NCBI GenBank assembly: GCA_003243425.1
Contig: QFQP01000001.1
Coordinates: forward strand, 434,001-498,000
From: Archangium gephyra
Lineage (GTDB): Bacteria; Myxococcota; Myxococcia; Myxococcales; Myxococcaceae
Reading direction: 5' to 3'
Length of the DNA: 64,000 nt
The position numbers and the translations under genes were made by a program. The notes under the pieces are model-generated. The model worked only from the letters and a program-made list of their open reading frames with translations, ran no database searches and was not told the DNA's origin. Below are positions 7,254 through 15,456 of this stretch, one piece after another (the stretch's first letter is position 1; each line of letters opens with the position of its first letter).

Positions 7254-9715
7254 GCGCGGCCGAAACCCGACCGACCGCTCTCCTCTTCGCGGTGCTCGGC
7301 GTTCAGCTCGGGTACCTGTCTGCCGACGACGCGCTCGCGCTCGCGCGTGAGCTCTCGCAACCCGGTGAGCGGCGTACGATGGGCGCCTTCGTCGTCGAGC
7401 GCGGCATTCTCGATCGCGCGCGCGCACAGGTGCTCGAACGGCTGGCGGCCCGGGCGGTGACCGAAGGCGCCGGAGACGCCGCACAGACCCTCGAGCTCCT
7501 CCCCGCGCGCGTGCGCAGCCTCGCCGCGCAGGCCGGAGAGCTCGAAGTTCCCCGAGAGAAGCCGCGGGCCGACGTCGTCGCCGAACAACCGCACCGCTAC
7601 TTCGCGGCGCCCCGCGCCGACGCGCCTCCCAGAGAACTCGGTCGCGGTGACTTCGCGCGCGTGGTCGCGATGCACGACACCGTGCTCGGCCGTGACGTGG
7701 CGTGGAAGCAGCCGTTGGTGAAGGGCCCGGAAGGCGACGCGCGGCTCATCGCCGCCACGCGCCTCATCAGCCGGCTCGATCACCCCGCGGTGGTCCCCGC
7801 GTACGAGCTCGGTCGCGCCGCGAACGGCGGCGTCTACGTCACGTCGCGCCAGGTCTCGTCCGACACGCTCGCAGCTGCGCTCACCCGCGCACGCACCCTC
7901 CGCGAACGTCTCGCCACGCTCCCGGCGCTGCTCACCGTGGCCCGCTGCGTGAGTCGCGCGCACGAGAGTCAGGTGGCGCACCACCAGCTGCACTGCGGTC
8001 AGGTGTCTCTGGGCCGCTTCGGCGAGGTCTACGTGCTCGGCTGGGGGCAGCTCGACGACGCAGCTCCGAGCCAGGCCGACTGCGCGGCCGACGTGCGCGC
8101 GCTGGGCGCGATGCTGCATGAAATCGTCACCGGGCTGCCGGTGCCGGTGATGGGCATGGTCACGGTGCGCGGCGCTCCGGAAGATCTGCTCGGGCTCTGT
8201 CGCAGCGCGCTCGCGGGCAGGGTGACCACCGCCGAACAGTTCGAACGCGAACTGCAGGCGTTCATCGCCGGTCGGCGGCTCGGCTCGTTTCAGTATTCGC
8301 CGTGGCTGCTGCTCAAGCGCTTCGTGCAGAAGCACCTCGGGCTGACGTTGATGGCGGTCGCCGCGGTCATCATTCTCGTCGTGGTCGCGTCGTCGGCGGT
8401 CGCGCGCTTCGGCGAAGAGCGTGACCGGGCGCGGCTCTTCGCCCGGCGTTTCCTCGATGACGTCGCGCTCCGGCTTCGCCCGCAACCGGGCGTCGAACCG
8501 CTGCTCGAGCAGGTCACCAACGCGGCCCTCCGGCACTACGAGCGCACCACGGACCTGCAGAGCGCGCCGCGCGACGAACGGCTGCGCGTCGCGCGCGCGA
8601 TGGCGCGCCTGGGGGCGCTGTCTCAATCGCTCGGTCGCGGTGACGAAGCCGTCCGTTCGCTCGACTTCGCCGACACGCTCGCGGCCAGCCTCGTCGACGA
8701 AGCTCCGGGCGACGCCGACGCGCGAATCGTGCTCGCGCAGGTCGCTGCCGCGCGCGCCGCACGACCGGGGCTCGCCAATTCGGAGGTTCTCAAGTTCGCC
8801 GAGTCAGCCCTCGCGTTCTCGAGCGCCGCGCTGCAGTCGAGGCCCGACGCACTCGACGCGCGTCGCGCGGCCGCAGCGGCCCTGCAACTCTCTGCGCAAC
8901 ATCAACCCGACGCCGAAAAGGCGCGCGCCGACTTCGACGCTGCCACCGCGCTGCTCGACATCACCAGCGCCGAGGTCTCCACCGTCGACGAGTTGACGAG
9001 GCGACAGGCGTTGGGGACCGCGCTCGTGGAGCGCGCAGTCTGGCACCGGGTGCCGTCGCGCGCCGAAGCGGCGGCCCTGGTCTCCAGACTCCAGGGGCTC
9101 CGCGAAGGCGCGCTCGACGACGTCGAGCTCCAGCTCGCCGCCGCCCGCGCAGAGCTCGCGTTCGCCGAGGCCACCGAAGGTGACGACGTCGACGCGCAGC
9201 ACGAACACGCGCGCCGCGCGGCGCTGCTCGCCAGCGAGGTCGCCAACCGTCGCCCCGACAAGGCCGGCGCGCCCGCCCTCGTCGTTCGCGCGCAGTTGCT
9301 CGCCGACGAACCCGAGGCTGCGCTCGAGTCGGCGCGGCTCTTCGAACGCCAGGGCTTCACCGAAGTGTCGGAGCTCGCCGCGCAGGCCGCGCTGTTCGCC
9401 GGTCACTTCGATGACGCGCGCACGCTCGCCGCGAGACCCGCGCAGGCCGCGGTGCCGTCGCAGATGCTCATTCGCACGCTGGCGTCGGCGTGGCTCGAGC
9501 GGCCATCAGACGCGGTGATTCAGGCGCGCGCGTTGACGCCGAAGTTCACGTCACTGGCCTGGCCGCGCGCTCGCCTCGCGCACGCCCTCGGGCGCCTGGC
9601 GGCCGGTGAGGGTGAGGGGGAGCGCGCCGTGCGCCAGTTCGCCGACACGTGGCGTGATGGCGACGGTGAGGCCGCGTTGCGCGCGCTGGTCTCGACGCTG
9701 GAAACCCGCCTGTGA
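7250..9715 (+). CDS. Membrane pseudokinase, paralogue of the preceding kinase
   Basis: 821 residues from ATG 7250, which overlaps the kinase stop (ATGA). Same layout as its neighbour: about 65-residue N-terminal helical domain, kinase fold (about 125-345), one transmembrane helix (about 363-388) and a long helical-repeat C-terminus. The Gly loop (ELGRGDFARVVA) and Lys153 (VAWKQP) survive, but HRD has become HHQ (244-246), the loop lysine is His, the metal-binding Asn is Gln, and DWG has become GWG (Gly264). Without both aspartates it cannot use the normal phosphotransfer mechanism. It arose by tandem duplication and probably acts as an allosteric partner, scaffold or receptor for the active kinase. 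Confidence 0.88.
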   Translation: MSAAETRPTALLFAVLGVQLGYLSADDALALARELSQPGERRTMGAFVVERGILDRARAQVLERLAARAVTEGAGDAAQTLELLPARVRSLAAQAGELEVPREKPRADVVAEQPHRYFAAPRADAPPRELGRGDFARVVAMHDTVLGRDVAWKQPLVKGPEGDARLIAATRLISRLDHPAVVPAYELGRAANGGVYVTSRQVSSDTLAAALTRARTLRERLATLPALLTVARCVSRAHESQVAHHQLHCGQVSLGRFGEVYVLGWGQLDDAAPSQADCAADVRALGAMLHEIVTGLPVPVMGMVTVRGAPEDLLGLCRSALAGRVTTAEQFERELQAFIAGRRLGSFQYSPWLLLKRFVQKHLGLTLMAVAAVIILVVVASSAVARFGEERDRARLFARRFLDDVALRLRPQPGVEPLLEQVTNAALRHYERTTDLQSAPRDERLRVARAMARLGALSQSLGRGDEAVRSLDFADTLAASLVDEAPGDADARIVLAQVAAARAARPGLANSEVLKFAESALAFSSAALQSRPDALDARRAAAAALQLSAQHQPDAEKARADFDAATALLDITSAEVSTVDELTRRQALGTALVERAVWHRVPSRAEAAALVSRLQGLREGALDDVELQLAAARAELAFAEATEGDDVDAQHEHARRAALLASEVANRRPDKAGAPALVVRAQLLADEPEAALESARLFERQGFTEVSELAAQAALFAGHFDDARTLAARPAQAAVPSQMLIRTLASAWLERPSDAVIQARALTPKFTSLAWPRARLAHALGRLAAGEGEGERAVRQFADTWRDGDGEAALRALVSTLETRL

Positions 9716-9789
9716 CGCGGGCGTTGAAGGTTGAAGGCGCGGGTTCGCTTCTGTAACAGGTGAGCCATTCGTACCGAGGGAACACACCA

Positions 9790-11547
9790 ATGAATCGTCT
9801 CACCGTCGTGCTGTTGCTGGTCGCGTCCACCGCGTTTGCGCAGGCTCCGGCGACCGACGTCGAGCAGGTCTGGTTGGATCCCTCGGCGCGCGGCTCGCTG
9901 TTCGTCGGCAACGGCACCACGCTCTCGCAGTCGCGTTTCCGCGGCGGCGCGTCGCTCTTCTATTCGTACGGCAACCTGCGCACGGCCGAGAACTCGGCGA
10001 CCGACGCGTTGCTCAAGCATCGCTTCGGCCTGCAGGTGTTCGCGGCCGTCGGGGTGTTCGACTGGCTCGAGCTCGGGCTCAACGTGCCCGTCTATTTCTA
10101 CCAGGAGGGCCAGGCGCAGCTCGGGCTCGCGTCGGCGGGTCTGGGCAACCCGTGGCTCCACGCGAAGGTGAGCGTGCTCCCGCGGAACGCGCCCATCTCC
10201 CTGGCCTTCGGTCTCGGCGCCGGAATTCCGGTCGGGCTCCCGCTGGCGGCGCAGACCAACGGTGGCTTCCAGCTCGCGCCGCGCGTGCAGGTCGGCAAGG
10301 TGTTCAACACGTGGCAATTCGGAGCCGAGCTCGGCTTCTTGTTCCGCCCGCAGACCGACTACGCGCCCATCACCTTCGCGCCGGTCGGCAACGGCCCGGC
10401 CGACATCGCCGGCCATCAGCTCTTTCTCGGCGCGACGGTCACCAGCGTGTCGACGAGCGGCCCGCGCGGCGAGTTCAGCGTGCGCGCCTTCACGCCCATC
10501 GGCAATCAGGGCATGCCGGGCGTCGAAGGGCAGCTCGGCGTTCGCTGGCCGGTGGGTCCCATGGAGCTGTTCGCGTCGGCGGGGCCCGGCTTCTTCGGCG
10601 AGCCGACGACCCCCGTGGCGCGCGCGTATTTCGGCGCGGCCTTCGCGAACGAGGCGCTGACGCAGCCCCCGTGCGTGGAAGGTCAGCCGTACGAGCTGGC
10701 CAATTGCCCCGACCTCGACAAGGACGGAGACGGCGTGAAGAACAGCGCCGACAAGGCTCCGCTCGACGCTGAAGACGTCGACGGCTTTCAAGACGAAGAC
10801 GGCGCGCCGGAGCCCGACAACGACGGTGATGGCGTCGCCGACGTCGACGACAGGTGCCGCGACGTGGCGGGCGTGAAGGACAACGGTGGCTGCCCCGACG
10901 TCGACACCGACAACGACGGCGTGGTGGACCGCGTCGATGCGTGCGTCGAGCAGGCCGAAGACCGCGACGACTTCCAGGACGAAGACGGCTGCCCGGAGTT
11001 CGACAATGACGCCGACGGAGTTCCCGACGAGAGCGACGCGTGCGCGACGGTGCCCGGCATCGCGCAGGAGCGGGGTTGCCCCGCGAAGGACACCGACGCC
11101 GACGGCGTGGCGGACCACGAAGACAACTGCGGGAACGAAGCGGGCACGCAGGAGAACCACGGCTGCCCGGCGAACAAGAAGCAGCTGGTCGTCATCACGC
11201 CCGAGAAGCTGCAGATTCTCGAGCGCGTGTACTTCGACAACGGCAAGGCGAGCATCGCGAAGAAGAGCAACGCGCTGCTCGACAACCTCGCGCAGGTGCT
11301 GGCGTCGCACGCCGAGCTCAAGCTCGTGCAGATCGAAGGTCACACCGACAACGTCGGCAAGCCCGAGAAGAACAAGACGCTCTCGCAGCAGCGCGCGGAC
11401 GCGGTTCGCGAGTACCTGGTGAAGAAGGGCGTCGCTGCCGAACGCCTGCGCGCCGTGGGCTTCGGTGACGAGAAGCCGCTGCAGCCGAACGACACGCCCG
11501 CCGGCCGTGAAGCCAACCGCCGCGTGGAGTTCACGCTCCCGCGCTGA
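9790..11547 (+). CDS. OmpA-family outer membrane protein with calcium-binding TSP3 repeats
   Basis: 585 residues from ATG 9790, which has a GAGGG ribosome site; the upstream GTG at 9760 would spoil the signal peptide. Domains in order: signal peptide ending near AFAQA, a beta-barrel-like region (about 20-300), a run of Asp-rich thrombospondin type 3-like repeats with the DxDxDGVxD pattern (about 305-455), and a C-terminal OmpA/MotB domain with GHTDNVG and the final NRRVEFTL (about 465-585). It would span the outer membrane and bind peptidoglycan through the OmpA domain, with calcium stiffening the linker. It ends with no gap against the response regulator on the other strand. Confidence 0.9.
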   Translation: MNRLTVVLLLVASTAFAQAPATDVEQVWLDPSARGSLFVGNGTTLSQSRFRGGASLFYSYGNLRTAENSATDALLKHRFGLQVFAAVGVFDWLELGLNVPVYFYQEGQAQLGLASAGLGNPWLHAKVSVLPRNAPISLAFGLGAGIPVGLPLAAQTNGGFQLAPRVQVGKVFNTWQFGAELGFLFRPQTDYAPITFAPVGNGPADIAGHQLFLGATVTSVSTSGPRGEFSVRAFTPIGNQGMPGVEGQLGVRWPVGPMELFASAGPGFFGEPTTPVARAYFGAAFANEALTQPPCVEGQPYELANCPDLDKDGDGVKNSADKAPLDAEDVDGFQDEDGAPEPDNDGDGVADVDDRCRDVAGVKDNGGCPDVDTDNDGVVDRVDACVEQAEDRDDFQDEDGCPEFDNDADGVPDESDACATVPGIAQERGCPAKDTDADGVADHEDNCGNEAGTQENHGCPANKKQLVVITPEKLQILERVYFDNGKASIAKKSNALLDNLAQVLASHAELKLVQIEGHTDNVGKPEKNKTLSQQRADAVREYLVKKGVAAERLRAVGFGDEKPLQPNDTPAGREANRRVEFTLPR

Positions 11548-12153
11548 TTACTTGAGCTCTTCGAGCAGCGAGGTCACCCGCGCCGACAACGTGGGTGACG
11601 CGTGCGACGTGTCGAGCTCGGCCTTCACTTCGCGCAGCATCGCCAGCGCCCGCTGATGGCGGAAGTGGAGCGCGTCGTACTTCGCCAGCATGGCGGGGTC
11701 TGACGGCGGCTGCGTGCTGGCCTCGGCTGCGGCCTTGAGCGCGTTCATCTCGGCGACGCGCGCCGACAACGCTGCCAGCCGGCGCTGCCGTTCGACGGCG
11801 GCCTTCACCTTCTCCTGAATGATGGACACGTGCGGGAACGGCTTCTCGAGGTAGTCGATGGCGCCGAGCTTCAGCGCTTCGAGAATCGAGTCGGCGTTGG
11901 GGTACGCGGTCATCACCAGACACGTGCAGTCGGAGTGCCTGGAACGAATGGCGCGAATGAGGTCGAGCCCGCTGCCATCGGGCAGGTTCTTGTCGATGAG
12001 CGCGCACGCAAACCGCTGGGTATTCACCAGCTCGGTGGCCTCGAAGAGCGACGCCGCGGTGAAGACGGTGAAGCCCGCCTTCTTGAGCGCCACCTTGAGC
12101 ACGTCGAGCACGATGACCTCGTCATCGACGACGAGAATGGAGTCGGTTTGCAC
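11548..12153 (-). CDS. Response regulator with C-terminal coiled-coil region
   Basis: 201 residues from GTG at 12153; the longer open frame upstream is Pro-rich and overlaps the divergent gene, so it is rejected as coding. A complete receiver domain (1-120) has the acidic pair Asp10-Asp11, phosphoacceptor Asp54 in ALIDKNLPDGSG, Thr82 in MTA, and Lys104 in EKPF. The remaining 80 residues are Ala/Arg/Leu/Glu-rich and probably form a coiled coil; there is no recognisable DNA-binding or enzymatic output domain, so it may signal by protein contacts. No histidine kinase is adjacent. The promoter would lie in the 61-base divergent gap shared with the next gene. Confidence 0.88.
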   Translation of the reverse strand: MQTDSILVVDDEVIVLDVLKVALKKAGFTVFTAASLFEATELVNTQRFACALIDKNLPDGSGLDLIRAIRSRHSDCTCLVMTAYPNADSILEALKLGAIDYLEKPFPHVSIIQEKVKAAVERQRRLAALSARVAEMNALKAAAEASTQPPSDPAMLAKYDALHFRHQRALAMLREVKAELDTSHASPTLSARVTSLLEELK

Positions 12154-12214
12154 GCGCGCGAGTGTGTCAGCCGTCGCGCTTGTTTTTCCAGCGTGGGCAC
12201 GAAACAACCCGGGC

Positions 12215-12721
12215 ATGAGCGATCGATTTCCAGTCTGGGTGTCCGTGACGCGCGACGATGGTCGCGTCGAGCAGGTTCGCGTTGGCAGCGCGGTGCGCAG
12301 CGGCGAGGGCTTCACGGTGAGCTTCGACACCATGACCATCGGTTCAGCGCCGATGGCTGCGGCGCCACGGGCGGCGTCGTCACGCGCCAGCAGCGCGCCG
12401 GCACGTGCGTCAGGCGGCGGTGGTGGTGGTGGCGACGGCATGCTGCTGCCCAACTACGGCCGCAGCAAAGGCCAGCCGGTCTACGGCGCCTCGCTGCAGG
12501 ACCTCGAGTTCTACGCCAACGGTGCGCGCCGCTCGCTGGCCGACCCCGCCAAGTCGCGCTGGCACGACAAGGAGCGCCAGCTCCTCGCGTCCATCGAAGC
12601 GGAGATCGCGCGCCAGCAGGGCGGTGGTGGTGGCGGCGGGAGCAGCGGCGGCGACGACTTCGGCGGCGGCCCCGACGACTCGCACATTCCTCCGCCGAGC
12701 GACGACGACGCGCCGTTCTGA
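12215..12721 (+). CDS. Unknown protein with ExoX-C/DUF3820-like motif and SSB-type acidic C-terminal tip
   Basis: 168 residues from ATG 12215. Residues 1-45 are a small beta-rich region. A Gly/Ala/Ser linker leads to a conserved-looking block at about 78-135 beginning LPNYGRSKGQPVYGASLQDL and ending in an amphipathic helix (LLASIEAEIARQ); the G-x-S-K-G-x-P pattern resembles the small domain at the end of ExoX-type nucleases and related phage proteins. A second Gly-rich linker leads to the acidic tail, which ends in D-D-D-A-P-F. That tip is almost the same as the DDDIPF end of bacterial SSB, which recruits many replication and repair proteins. There is no OB fold, so it is not SSB itself. A role in DNA replication or repair is inferred. 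Confidence 0.75.
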   Translation: MSDRFPVWVSVTRDDGRVEQVRVGSAVRSGEGFTVSFDTMTIGSAPMAAAPRAASSRASSAPARASGGGGGGGDGMLLPNYGRSKGQPVYGASLQDLEFYANGARRSLADPAKSRWHDKERQLLASIEAEIARQQGGGGGGGSSGGDDFGGGPDDSHIPPPSDDDAPF

Positions 12722-12725
12722 GGCC

Positions 12726-13493
12726 TCACTCCTCGTCGAGCGTCTGCTGGGCGGTCGGCAGCGGCCGCACCGGCACTTCGTTCCACACCGGCGTGTCGTG
12801 CATCGCCGGCCGGCCTTCCAGCATCTCGTTCGGCTGGAAGTAGCCCTTGTACTTGAGCGACGCACAGTCCTCGACGCGGTAGCCGAGGTACATGTGTTGG
12901 CAACCCAGCTCGCGCGCGAGCTCCACGCAGCGCATGACGTTGCCGATGCCCGGTGAGAGCCGCGCGATGTCGGGGTGGTAGAAGAAGTACGCCGCGCTCA
13001 CGCAGTTGGGCGTGATGTCGATGAGCCCGAGCGCGACGAGCCGTTCACCGTCGTACCAGGCCATTTCCCGACCGGTGGACGAGGGGAACGCGAACTGCGT
13101 GGCGTACTCGTCTTCGGTGAGGTTGGTGGGTTCCCACCCGCGCGCGTCTTCACGCGTGCCGTGCCACTTCGAGTGCAGCGCGAGACGATCCGCGTCGATG
13201 CGGGGCCGGCCGAGCTCCATGCGGAACCGGTGACTGCGCTTCAACGCGCGCTTCTGCGAGGCCGTGGGTTGAAAGCGATGCACGTCGAGGCGCACCGAGT
13301 CACACTGGTTGCACGCGCCGCACGCGGGCCGGAAGTACGCCGGGCCGAACCGCCGCCAGCCACGCAGAATCAGGCCCTCGAGCTCCAGCGGCGTCACGTC
13401 GACCATCAGCCGGTATTCCAGCGAGGCCTTCACGTCGGGCAGGTAGCTGCACGGCCGGGGCTCCTCGATGAAATGGCGAACGAGCCGCGCCAC
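12726..13493 (-). CDS. bpt: Aspartate/glutamate leucyltransferase (N-end rule)
   Basis: 255 residues, the normal length for Bpt/ATE transferases, which attach leucine from Leu-tRNA to proteins whose N-terminal residue is Asp or Glu, marking them for ClpS-ClpAP degradation. Recognised by the N-terminal CSYLPDVKASLEYRLM block, the GPAYFRPACGACNQCDSVRLD block (Cys-rich and family-typical), the HxGTRED/WEPTNLTEDEY region and C-terminal YFFYHPDIARLSPGIGN, followed by LGYRVEDCASLKYKGYFQPN. The stop lies 4 bases from the convergent SSB-tipped gene. Leucine rather than arginine specificity is assumed because bacterial family members are usually leucyltransferases. Confidence 0.92.
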   Translation of the reverse strand: MARLVRHFIEEPRPCSYLPDVKASLEYRLMVDVTPLELEGLILRGWRRFGPAYFRPACGACNQCDSVRLDVHRFQPTASQKRALKRSHRFRMELGRPRIDADRLALHSKWHGTREDARGWEPTNLTEDEYATQFAFPSSTGREMAWYDGERLVALGLIDITPNCVSAAYFFYHPDIARLSPGIGNVMRCVELARELGCQHMYLGYRVEDCASLKYKGYFQPNEMLEGRPAMHDTPVWNEVPVRPLPTAQQTLDEE

Positions 13494-13578
13494 TCAGCCG
13501 CTCACTTTCATCAAACCGAAGAATTGTCGCCAAAGTATCGATGGCATCGAAGTATGGAGGTCGTGATGTCTCGACGTC

Positions 13579-14520
13579 ATGGACACCATTGCAGGTCCAG
13601 CAGCGTGGGTCGCTTTTCTCGTTCTGGTCCTGGGCATGTTGGCACTGGACCTGGGCGTCTTCCACCGTCGCTCGCACGCCGTGCAGTTTCGGGAGGCGAT
13701 GATCTGGAGCGGCGTGTGGATCACCGTCGCCGCCCTCTTCGGCGTGGTCGTCTGGCTCTGGCAGGGGCCGACCAAGGGCCTCGAATTCGCCACGGGTTAT
13801 GTCCTCGAGAAGGCACTTTCTGTCGACAACCTGTTCGTGATGCTCGTGATTCTGCAGCGCTTCCGCGTGCCTGATGAAGCGCGTCACAAGGTGCTCTTCT
13901 GGGGCGTCATCGGCGCGCTGGTGCTGCGCGCGGTGTTCATCGTGCTCGGCGCGGCGCTGGTCACGCAGTTCCACTGGGTGCTCTACGGCTTCGGCGTGCT
14001 GTTGATCGTCACCGCGATTCAGATGGTGCGCGGTGGAGAAGAGAAGGACCCCACCCAGGGCCGCGTCGTGAAGTGGGCCACGAAGCTGCTGCCGTTGCAC
14101 CACGGCCCGAGCGAGAACCGGTTCTTCCTCAAGGTGAACGGGCGCACCATGGTGACCTCGCTGTTCCTCGCGGTGGTGGCCGTCGAGACCGCCGACCTGA
14201 TGTTCGCGGTCGACTCGATCCCCGCGGTGTTCGCGGTCACGCGAGATCCCTTCATCGTCTTCACGTCGAACGTGCTGGCGATTCTCGGCCTGCGCTCGCT
14301 GTTCTTCGCGCTCGCGGGCCTGCTCGAGCGCTTCCACCTGCTCAAGTACGGCCTGGCCGGCGTGCTGTTCTTCGTCGGCGCCAAGATGCTGCTGGTCGAC
14401 GTGATTCACATTCCCGTCGCCGTCTCGCTCGCGGTGGTTGCGGTCGCGCTCGGGGTGACCATGTTGGTGTCGTGGCTTCGAGCGCCACGCACTTCGATGG
14501 AATCGAATCACGGCTCGTGA
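13579..14520 (+). CDS. TerC/Alx-family integral membrane protein
   Basis: 313 residues with about nine hydrophobic segments. Family blocks include EKALSVDNLFVMLVI and the second acidic motif FAVDSIPAVFAVT. TerC/Alx proteins export metal ions, chiefly manganese. Length and both acidic motifs are normal. The first in-frame start is ATG 13579; a good GGAGG lies about 18 bases upstream and fits better with an out-of-frame ATG at 13566, so initiation here is slightly odd. The 85-base upstream gap is shared with divergent bpt and is too short for the yybP-ykoY manganese riboswitch found before some homologues. Confidence 0.93.
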   Translation: MDTIAGPAAWVAFLVLVLGMLALDLGVFHRRSHAVQFREAMIWSGVWITVAALFGVVVWLWQGPTKGLEFATGYVLEKALSVDNLFVMLVILQRFRVPDEARHKVLFWGVIGALVLRAVFIVLGAALVTQFHWVLYGFGVLLIVTAIQMVRGGEEKDPTQGRVVKWATKLLPLHHGPSENRFFLKVNGRTMVTSLFLAVVAVETADLMFAVDSIPAVFAVTRDPFIVFTSNVLAILGLRSLFFALAGLLERFHLLKYGLAGVLFFVGAKMLLVDVIHIPVAVSLAVVAVALGVTMLVSWLRAPRTSMESNHGS

Positions 14521-14535
14521 GTACAAGGAGTCACC

Positions 14536-14991
14536 ATGAACGACAGCCAGTGGGACGCGAAGCTGAAGTCCTTCCTCAAGAAGACGGGCGACGACTTCAA
14601 GCGCTTCGGTACCGAGGTGAAGGCCGAAGCCCAGAAGCTGCTGACCGAAGTGCAGGACCCGCAGCGTCAGCAGAAGCTCCGTGAAGGCCTCGAGAACGTG
14701 GGCGTGTGGGCGCGCAAGACGGCCGATGAAGTCGCCAACGTCGTCGAAGACGGCGTGAAGTTCGCCAGCACGCGCGTCGGTGAGTTCATTCATCAGCCGG
14801 TCGAGACGAAGAACGAACCGCCTGCTCCTTCGGCGACGCCGCCCTCGCCACCGCCGCAGATGGATGATGAGCCTGCCGAGCCCGCGCCGAAGAAGGCCAG
14901 GAAGAGCGTCGGCAAGGCGACGGCGAAGAAGCCCGCCGCCGGTGCGAAGAAGGCCGCAGGCAAGAAGACCATCGGCAAGAAGAAGGCGTGA
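14536..14991 (+). CDS. Helical protein with lysine/alanine histone H1-like tail
   Basis: 151 residues with an AAGGAG ribosome site directly upstream of ATG 14536. Residues 1-90 are charged and helical, likely coiled coil (DDFKRFGTEVKAEAQKLL). A Pro/Glu-rich hinge (about 94-118) follows, then a basic tail of KKAxKK and KKxAAG repeats ending KKTIGKKKA. The tail is like histone H1 and the bacterial HU/Hc1-type extensions, suggesting binding to DNA or another polyanion. It follows terC by 15 bases and may share its transcript. The function of the helical part is unknown. Confidence 0.8.
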   Translation: MNDSQWDAKLKSFLKKTGDDFKRFGTEVKAEAQKLLTEVQDPQRQQKLREGLENVGVWARKTADEVANVVEDGVKFASTRVGEFIHQPVETKNEPPAPSATPPSPPPQMDDEPAEPAPKKARKSVGKATAKKPAAGAKKAAGKKTIGKKKA

Positions 14992-15072
14992 CCGCTCGAC
15001 GTGACGCGGCGTCGCGCGTGTGGCGCGGCGCCGGTGTTCGACGAGGCGCGGAAGGCGAAGCGGTTCGCCCGT

Positions 15073-15456
15073 TCACTTCAGCCGGGTGCCTCTGGTGAAG
15101 CGCTGTTCGGGCCCGGCTGGCGCGTAGTTCTGCACGGCGACGAAACGTGTCGTCGCCTCTGCGGCGTGCCTGGCGCCCTTCGGAATGTGAATCGTGTCTC
15201 CTGATGTCACGGCGTACTTCGCGCCGTCGAGGGTGACCGTGCCGCTGCCCTCGAGCACCACCAGGGTCTCGCTCGAGTCGTGCGTGTGCTCTGGCACGCG
15301 GGTGCCTGCGTTGAGCTCGAGCCGCGAGGTCGCGATGTCGGCTTGCACCAGCAGCGTCACCACGCCCGCGTCACCCGCGAGCGCGTAGCGGGGCGCCTCG
15401 CCGAGGTGCACGACAGGCTCTGCGCACAACACCAGGGTCAGCATCAGCACGTTCAT
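15073..15456 (-). CDS. Exported or periplasmic small cupin protein
   Basis: 127 residues with a short hydrophobic start (MNVLMLTLVLCAEP) that could be a signal peptide. A single cupin barrel covers about 40-110: motif 1 GTRVPEHTHDSSETLVVLEG supplies His, His and Glu metal ligands, and motif 2 SGDTIHIPKGARH supplies the last His. Such small cupins bind a metal and act as enzymes or ligand sensors. The ATG overlaps the stop of the LuxR gene upstream (ATGA), so it is the last gene of a three-gene operon and probably produces or senses something linked to those regulators. Confidence 0.85.
   Translation of the reverse strand: MNVLMLTLVLCAEPVVHLGEAPRYALAGDAGVVTLLVQADIATSRLELNAGTRVPEHTHDSSETLVVLEGSGTVTLDGAKYAVTSGDTIHIPKGARHAAEATTRFVAVQNYAPAGPEQRFTRGTRLK

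Noticed and set aside
12154..12453. N-terminal extension of the response regulator
   Set aside because: Pro-rich, low-complexity and overlapping the divergent gene; the receiver domain begins right at GTG 12153.
13494..13578. yybP-ykoY manganese riboswitch before terC
   Set aside because: Only 85 bases are available, shared with a divergent gene, and the motif's conserved loops are not visible.
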